DNA from: CALAMD01 sp035301345
Lineage (GTDB): Bacteria; Bacillota; Bacilli; Bacillales; Amphibacillaceae
Length of the DNA: 64,000 nt
Direction: 5' to 3'
NCBI GenBank assembly: GCA_035301345.1
Contig: DATGUM010000014.1
Location: forward strand, 1-64,000
Part shown: in pieces, positions 58,815 through 64,000 of the stretch
Numbering within the stretch: position 1 is the stretch's first letter
Layout of the letters: each line of letters opens with the position of its first letter
Notes under the pieces: model-generated
The model's input: the letters and a program-made list of their open reading frames with translations, nothing else
Databases searched by the model: none
What the model was told of the DNA's origin: nothing
Made by a program: the position numbers and the translations under genes

Positions 58815-60800
58815 GTGAGTGAACATCATTCTCATGGCCATAACGACGATCATCATCACCACGAAAGTATGGTCGAAGATTTCAAAAAAAGATTTTATAT
58901 ATCGCTCGTTTTAACAGTTCCTATTTTAATTTTATCTCCGATGATTCAAGGGTTTATCGGAATTGATTGGCGCTTTACAAGTGACCAATATATTTTATTC
59001 GCCCTATCTACAATTGTGTTTTTCTATGGTGGGTGGCCTTTCCTAACAGGTGCTATCGATGAATTAAAAAATAAAACACCTGGAATGATGACTCTGATCG
59101 GCCTCGCCATCTTAGTCGCTTACGGTTATAGTTCATTAACGGTCTTCGGCCTTTCTGGAAGTGACTTCTTTTGGGAGTTAGCCACTCTCATCGATATTAT
59201 GTTACTCGGACACTGGATTGAAATGCGTTCGGTTATGGGTGCGTCACAAGCACTAGAAGAGTTAGTAAAACTAATGCCTGATGAAGCACATAAATTAGAT
59301 GAACAAGGAAATATTACAATCGTTAAAGTTTCTGACTTATCATTAAATGATCATGTACTCATTAGACCAGGGGAAAAAATACCTGTTGACGGCATAATCA
59401 TTGACGGCTCTTCGTCAATCGACGAATCGATGTTAACAGGTGAGTCCATTCCTGTCGAAAAGAAAATAGACGATGAAGTCATTGGTGGATCTGTTAATAA
59501 AGCAGGCTCTTTAACCGTGACCGTAGAAAAGCTTGGCGAAGAATCTTATCTATCCCAGGTGATCACGCTCGTTCAAGAAGCACAAGACTCACAATCAAGA
59601 ACACAAGATATAACGAACAAAGCTGCTAAATGGTTGTTTTACGTTGCGCTTGCTTCAGGTTTCATTACACTTATTATTTGGCTTATGCTCGGTTATTCAT
59701 TTGACATCGCACTTGAACGAATGGTTACTGTAATGGTTATTACGTGTCCACACGCACTCGGTTTAGCCGCTCCATTAGTCGTAGCCGTTTCTACATCATT
59801 AGCCGCTAAACATGGACTTCTTATTCGAAATCGAACGAACTTCGAAGGAGCGAGACAATTAGATGCTATTTTATTTGATAAAACAGGAACACTTACAGAA
59901 GGTTCTTTCGGTGTAACAGACATTATTCCGACCAACAATTATGATGAAGAAACCGTCCTTCGCTTTGCTGCTAGTTTAGAACAACATTCTGAACACCCAA
60001 TTGCAACAGGTATCGTTTCTTCAGCAAAAGAAAAAGGAATTTCCCTACAAGAAATATCTGAATTCAAATCAATGACTGGTAAAGGTATTCAAGGAAAAAT
60101 TTCTAACAAAAACATTGCTGCTGTCAGTCCCGGATTCGTTCAGGAAAACAACTTACCTTACGATGAAAAACTGTTTTCTGACTTATCTTCAACGGGGAAA
60201 ACAGTTGTCTTTTTATTAATTGATGACGAATTAGCTGGTATGATTGCCTTAGCAGACATCGTTAGAGAAACAGCTAAAGAAGCTATTTCATTATTAGAAA
60301 AAGAAGGTATTCGTTCAATCATGTTAACAGGTGACAATGAAAAAGTAGCCTACTGGGTGGCGGGGCAAGTCGGGATAGAAGATGTATATGCCGAAGTTTT
60401 ACCAGATGAAAAAGCAATTCATGCGAAACAAATCATGGAAGAAAAAGGGTGGAAAGTAGCTATGACTGGCGATGGTATTAATGATGCCCCAGCATTAGCA
60501 ACAGCAAATCTCGGCATTGCCATTGGCGCAGGAACAGACGTCGCTATGGAAACAGCAGATGTTGTTTTAGTAAAAAGCAACCCTAAAGATGTCGTGTCAC
60601 TCATTGATTTATCGAAAAAAACATATCGAAAAATGGTACAAAATTTGTGGTGGGCGGCTGGTTACAACATTGCCGTCATCCCACTTGCAGCAGGTATATT
60701 AGCTCCTGTCGGTATTATATTAAGCCCTGCTGTTGGTGCTGTACTTATGAGCTTAAGTACGATTATCGTCGCTATAAATGCTAAGTTATTAAAAATTTAA
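58815..60800 (+). CDS. CPH-type copper-exporting P-type ATPase (CopB-like)
   Basis: A 661-residue P1B ATPase. A short His-rich N-terminus (SEHHSHGHNDDHHHH) replaces the CXXC domain of CopA. Motifs are TGESIPVEK, the membrane metal site TCPHALGLA (CPH rather than CPC), phosphorylation site DKTGTLTEG, the P1B His-Pro in EQHSEHPIA and TGDGINDAPALA. CPH ATPases export Cu(II)/Ag or Cu(I). GTG 58815 has AAAGGAG ten bases upstream; the TTG three codons earlier is too close to it. Single-gene unit ended by a terminator. Confidence 0.92.
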   Translation: MSEHHSHGHNDDHHHHESMVEDFKKRFYISLVLTVPILILSPMIQGFIGIDWRFTSDQYILFALSTIVFFYGGWPFLTGAIDELKNKTPGMMTLIGLAILVAYGYSSLTVFGLSGSDFFWELATLIDIMLLGHWIEMRSVMGASQALEELVKLMPDEAHKLDEQGNITIVKVSDLSLNDHVLIRPGEKIPVDGIIIDGSSSIDESMLTGESIPVEKKIDDEVIGGSVNKAGSLTVTVEKLGEESYLSQVITLVQEAQDSQSRTQDITNKAAKWLFYVALASGFITLIIWLMLGYSFDIALERMVTVMVITCPHALGLAAPLVVAVSTSLAAKHGLLIRNRTNFEGARQLDAILFDKTGTLTEGSFGVTDIIPTNNYDEETVLRFAASLEQHSEHPIATGIVSSAKEKGISLQEISEFKSMTGKGIQGKISNKNIAAVSPGFVQENNLPYDEKLFSDLSSTGKTVVFLLIDDELAGMIALADIVRETAKEAISLLEKEGIRSIMLTGDNEKVAYWVAGQVGIEDVYAEVLPDEKAIHAKQIMEEKGWKVAMTGDGINDAPALATANLGIAIGAGTDVAMETADVVLVKSNPKDVVSLIDLSKKTYRKMVQNLWWAAGYNIAVIPLAAGILAPVGIILSPAVGAVLMSLSTIIVAINAKLLKI

Positions 60801-60808
60801 GAAAGAAA

Positions 60809-60841
60809 GAGAGTTTCAGTTTATAACCGAAACTCTCTTTT
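60809..60841. terminator. Bidirectional terminator
   Basis: AGAGAGTTTC-GT/AC-GAAACTCTCT stem with a T-run, between the convergent copper ATPase gene and the next minus-strand operon. Confidence 0.88.
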
Positions 60842-60842
60842 A

Positions 60843-62081
60843 TTAATTAAAGTAAACTTCATATATATTTAGCTCAAAAGGTGATTGATCAGCAGCCGTA
60901 TTGTCAACGACAAATTCACCGACAAAAATTGTTTCCATTGAATCAAGGTCGTACACGTAAACATTACTACCCGCATCATAACTATTAACATACGTTGGAA
61001 CGATATATAATTTCCCATCTTTTACATGAACAAAATCATCTAACGTCGTGTCTCCTGCGACTTGTGATGAATCATTCACTTGTGGTAACGTATAGTACTT
61101 TTCCTCATCTTTAGCTAAATTGTAAGAAACGAGTTTACCGTCTCCTTCTTTTACCGTTAAATAATACAATGTTCCATCATAAAGCTGCAATGGCCCATAT
61201 CCTGAATAATCATCTAACTCCGATACTTCATATGCTTCTAATTCCTTTGACTTTATGCTATATGAGTAAGCCTTTTTGATAGCCGTCGTATCAGGTCCAT
61301 ATTCATTAAATGCCACTGCTTTTTGAACAATATAAATCTCATCATCAGACGCTTCATCACGAATAACCTCAACATAATCACTCGTCGATTCAGTCATCGA
61401 TTGATCAAACGTTTCGATAAGTTCTGTATTGACTAAATCACCTTCTGTCATATCAAATGCATGAACGAACAATTCCTCCGTTTGATCTAAATCTTCTCCA
61501 CTCGTATGATTCTTCACGTGTATCGATGTCACGTAAACGATGTCTTCATCTACGTAAACATCTGCTACATCAACGTAAGAATATGCCTCGTAATTCGGTA
61601 TATCTTCAACGATTGTCGTGATTTCATCATCGTCTTTATCAATCAAACTGACTTCAAATGTTGTTGGGAATGAATCCCACATCGTAAACGGTGTATAAAC
61701 AAATCCTATTTGATCGTCTGTTTCATCAAGATAAGTATAATGCTCTTCTTTCCCACGCATGAAAGAAGGATGTTTCTTTTCAAGTTGATAAAATGTTTTT
61801 AGTGACAAGCCATTATCCAATCGATCAAACAGTGATAACTCTGATTTATACGTCACTTCATTATCAAGTAAACGAAAAGGCTCAAACACGCCATATTCCT
61901 GGATATCCATACTGCCGTCAATCACTAAATCCTCAATATGTGACGCACTTTCACCGTTACTGTAATTTTTTAATGACAGCTTAGGCATCGATTCATTCAA
62001 CCGTTCAGCTGAAAACAAAAATATACTATATACACTAACAATAAGCACGGTAATACCGATTAACTTACTATATTTTTTCAT
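60843..62081 (-). CDS. Membrane-anchored extracytoplasmic protein, possibly beta-propeller
   Basis: A 412-residue protein with an N-terminal signal-anchor (about 6-25, LIGITVLIVSVYSIFLFSA) and an acidic extracellular part. It has regularly spaced Y/V-rich strands (ADVYVDEDIVYVTSIHV, EIYIVQKAV, GPLQLYDGTLYYLTV, HVKDGKLYIVPTYV, NVYVYDLDSMETIFVG) suggesting propeller-like blades. I do not recognise a named family. It is the last gene of the GntR/ABC operon, 12 bases after the permease, so it probably works with that transporter. ATG start. Confidence 0.72.
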   Translation of the reverse strand: MKKYSKLIGITVLIVSVYSIFLFSAERLNESMPKLSLKNYSNGESASHIEDLVIDGSMDIQEYGVFEPFRLLDNEVTYKSELSLFDRLDNGLSLKTFYQLEKKHPSFMRGKEEHYTYLDETDDQIGFVYTPFTMWDSFPTTFEVSLIDKDDDEITTIVEDIPNYEAYSYVDVADVYVDEDIVYVTSIHVKNHTSGEDLDQTEELFVHAFDMTEGDLVNTELIETFDQSMTESTSDYVEVIRDEASDDEIYIVQKAVAFNEYGPDTTAIKKAYSYSIKSKELEAYEVSELDDYSGYGPLQLYDGTLYYLTVKEGDGKLVSYNLAKDEEKYYTLPQVNDSSQVAGDTTLDDFVHVKDGKLYIVPTYVNSYDAGSNVYVYDLDSMETIFVGEFVVDNTAADQSPFELNIYEVYFN

Positions 62082-62093
62082 TCATCTTCCCTC

Positions 62094-62924
62094 CTATACA
62101 GTTACTTTTTTATTCATCAGATAGCGACTAAATAATAATGAGCTCACAAGAACAATTACGCCAGTTACAACTAGTAACATGACAAGCTCAGACGGATAAA
62201 AGTATTCATAACCGAGAATAAATTGAACAATTGTCGGACTTAAAAAGATTAAGAACATGACAAATGCATACACAACTCCATAAACTAAACCGATTAAACG
62301 ATAACTACGCTCTAGTAAAATCGCCGTAAATATAACGACAATGAATAAAATACTTAACAATTGGTAACTAATAAACTCACTAACATTTACTGGAAACATC
62401 GTTAACAATAAACTAAAGTGTCTCGTAACGTATACCGTACTTAAATCCACTCTAAATACGTCAGGAACAATTAAATGAACGAGTTGATTTTGCAAAAATA
62501 TAATAATTAATTGAAAAGCAGCTACGCCAAGACCTGTTAAAAATATCGTTAATAGCTTTGAAAAATAAACGTTCATACGCGATGAAGGCAATGTTAGTAA
62601 TCGATAAATAAACGTATTTTTTCCTAACCAATCACGATACCAAATGAAAAATGTGTAAAACAAAATACCGATTAAACTAAGGAACAATGGCCCGACAAAA
62701 TATAGATGATACATATGCCCAGCTAAACTAAACATACCGACCGCTTCAATGACACTTGATTCTGCTATCCCTTCTGCTAAATGATTATTAACCGTACGAT
62801 TGTACGAAAGTGCAGAAATGACAATTCCACCGACTTGTACGACGAACATGAATATAAACAGTGTGACGTATAATTTAAAGAAGCGATTAAATTCAAAATT
62901 TAGTAACTTTATAAATGATTTCAT
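62094..62924 (-). CDS. ABC-2 type permease
   Basis: A 276-residue six-helix membrane protein beginning MKSFIKLLNFEFNRFFKLYVTLFIFMF, the usual amphipathic entry of single-domain ABC-2 permeases. Internal conserved WYRDWLGKNTFIYRLLTLPSSRMNVYFSKLL (segments SSRMNVYFSK typical) precedes helix 3. The C-terminus is cytoplasmic and basic. It overlaps the ATPase gene by four bases. It should dimerise with itself since no second permease is present. Substrate unknown; comparable YtrA-linked systems react to cell-wall antibiotics. Confidence 0.83.
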   Translation of the reverse strand: MKSFIKLLNFEFNRFFKLYVTLFIFMFVVQVGGIVISALSYNRTVNNHLAEGIAESSVIEAVGMFSLAGHMYHLYFVGPLFLSLIGILFYTFFIWYRDWLGKNTFIYRLLTLPSSRMNVYFSKLLTIFLTGLGVAAFQLIIIFLQNQLVHLIVPDVFRVDLSTVYVTRHFSLLLTMFPVNVSEFISYQLLSILFIVVIFTAILLERSYRLIGLVYGVVYAFVMFLIFLSPTIVQFILGYEYFYPSELVMLLVVTGVIVLVSSLLFSRYLMNKKVTV

Positions 62925-63610
62925 TGGCGATAAACCTCCCGCATGACATCAACAATCGACTTACCTTCTTCCTCACGAACATTTTCTGCATAAAACTGCC
63001 TCACGACGACGCCTTCGTCTAATAAAACGACTTGATCGATTAAATGCTCAATGTCTTGAATTTCATGAGTCGTTATAATTACACCACGATCTGCAATTAA
63101 ATGAGACGTAAACACGTCTGTTATTTGTTCACGACTAAAAATATCAATACCTGAAAATGGCTCGTCCATTAAAATATAGTCGACATCTAAAGCTAATCCT
63201 AAAAGCATATTCACTTTAGCTTTATTTCCTTTTGATAAACTTTGTATCTTTTCTTCTTTCTCTAACTTGAAAAATGACAATAACTCTGTTGCGCGCTTTT
63301 CATTCCACGCGTGATAATGTTCTTTCATAAACGCAAACGCGTCTTGAATTTTCATTGACGGTAACATCGTAATTGTATCTGGGATATACGTCATCCGCTC
63401 ATACGTCTCTTTCGTTAACTGTTTCCCATCAATTAAAATATTACCTTCCTGAATAGGCGTTAAATTCATAATTGCATTTAAAATCGTCGTTTTTCCGGAT
63501 CCATTGACACCGACGAGACACGTAATTTCTCCTTTTTCAGCTGTAAAAGAAATATCTTTTAACACACGCTTTCTCCCATATGACTTCTTTACATGCTTCA
63601 CGTCAATCAT
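62921..63610 (-). CDS. ABC transporter ATPase (YtrB-like)
   Basis: A 229-residue ATPase with Walker A GVNGSGKTT (about 34-42), an unusual signature SLSKGNKAKVNMLLGLALDVD in place of LSGGQ, Walker B YILMDEPFSGID and switch His in VIITTHEI. The LSKGNK form is shared by ATPases controlled by YtrA-type GntR regulators. Start and stop overlap the neighbouring genes by four bases each, so the operon is translationally coupled. Confidence 0.88.
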   Translation of the reverse strand: MIDVKHVKKSYGRKRVLKDISFTAEKGEITCLVGVNGSGKTTILNAIMNLTPIQEGNILIDGKQLTKETYERMTYIPDTITMLPSMKIQDAFAFMKEHYHAWNEKRATELLSFFKLEKEEKIQSLSKGNKAKVNMLLGLALDVDYILMDEPFSGIDIFSREQITDVFTSHLIADRGVIITTHEIQDIEHLIDQVVLLDEGVVVRQFYAENVREEEGKSIVDVMREVYRQ

Positions 63611-63981
63611 AATGATTCCTCCTCTTTCTCACGTGCTTCTAACAATGGAATAACGTCATCAACTGACATCCGAAGCGAACGGACTGTTGCCATAAATGAA
63701 TGTATCGCATCATTTAAAAGCGATTCCCTTATTTCACGAATCATTAATTCATCTTCTGTCACTGTACTCGGTAAATTACCTTTCGTTTGAATAAGTCCGA
63801 TTGATTCCATCTCCTTATATGCCCGTTGTACCGTATTTGGATTAATTTTTAGTTGATTTGCCAGCTCTCTTCGCGAAGGGATTTCTGCACCAGCTTCAAG
63901 AGCTCCACTTGCGATTTGCTTCTTAAAATAACGCACAACCTGGACGTAAACAGGCTCACGTTTATTTAACTCAATGTGCAA
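63607..63981 (-). CDS. GntR-family regulator, YtrA subfamily
   Basis: A repressor of about 124 residues. The winged HTH is seen in EPVYVQVVRYFKKQIASGALEAGAEIPSRRELANQLKINPNTVQRAYKEME (segments SRRELANQL, NPNTVQRAYKEME). The C-terminal helical part is only about 50 residues, the short YtrA type with no ligand-binding domain. TTG 63981 has AAAGGA ten bases upstream; a GTG at 63990 is too near that site. First gene of the ABC operon; it likely represses it. The promoter lies beyond the window edge. Confidence 0.83.
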   Translation of the reverse strand: MHIELNKREPVYVQVVRYFKKQIASGALEAGAEIPSRRELANQLKINPNTVQRAYKEMESIGLIQTKGNLPSTVTEDELMIREIRESLLNDAIHSFMATVRSLRMSVDDVIPLLEAREKEEESL

Positions 63982-64000
63982 AGCAATCACTTCCTTTCAG

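Noticed and set aside
1..64000. CRISPR arrays, prophage, complete insertion sequences, rRNA or tRNA genes
   Set aside because: No regularly spaced direct repeats, transposase or phage structural motifs, and no recognisable RNA gene sequences were seen on either strand.

Overview
The window is AT-rich chromosomal DNA from a low-GC, spore-forming member of the Bacillales, most likely Bacillaceae. The evidence is conserved synteny with Bacillus subtilis (yebE-purE...purD-yerB-yerC), a YtvI-type sporulation membrane protein, an mqo gene, strong Shine-Dalgarno sites, frequent TTG/GTG starts, and intrinsic terminators behind most transcription units. The many acidic secreted proteins hint at a salt- or alkali-adapted lifestyle, but I cannot name the genus. 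I see no rRNA, tRNA, prophage, complete insertion sequence or CRISPR array.

Layout. 1-720: gene-free, two copies of a structured dispersed repeat. 733-12300: yerC, yerB and the purine operon purEKLFMNHD (all minus), behind a leader with two PurR boxes and a probable attenuator; purB, purC, purS and purQ are absent from the operon. 12.3-17.0 kb: yebE, a polar amino-acid ABC importer and an AbgT-family transporter. 17.4-22.7 kb: arginine operon argCJBDF without carAB. 22.9-36.3 kb: mostly single-gene units: an ArAE-type membrane protein, a divergent PurC-like protein, an acetamidase/formamidase, YtvI, a HAD phosphatase, DinB, YkvI, Yip1, a CodA-like deaminase, Mqo, a small conserved-looking protein, a MetX-like hydrolase and an MFS transporter. 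36.3-36.7 kb: a MITE-like composite repeat with terminal inverted repeats, carrying a third copy of the repeat family. 36.7-43.2 kb: an AI-2E family permease, a His-rich small lipoprotein, a YxeA-like lipoprotein, and an ABC-2 export operon led by a large acidic membrane-anchored protein.

43.6-49.2 kb holds the most notable gene system: a class M sirtuin (SirTM) locus. It comprises a GcvH-like lipoyl carrier, a zinc macrodomain ADP-ribosyl hydrolase, the ADP-ribosylating sirtuin, a lipoate-protein ligase and a luciferase-like flavin monooxygenase, with an OYE-like flavoprotein divergently transcribed beside it. It is predicted to lipoylate the carrier and reversibly ADP-ribosylate it. 49.4-51.1 kb: a PadR / HAAS (DUF1700) / DUF4097 envelope module. 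51.2-53.1 kb: an ABC-F ribosome-protection protein behind a long leader with a near-consensus promoter, two candidate leader peptides, an intrinsic terminator and competing hairpins, the architecture of antibiotic-induced attenuation. 53.2-64 kb: a sodium:solute symporter, a membrane-associated GTPase, a lipoprotein, a sensor diguanylate cyclase, a CPH-type copper ATPase, and a GntR(YtrA-type)/ABC operon ending in a large extracytoplasmic protein.

All assignments rest on reading the sequence and on remembered family motifs; no database search was run.
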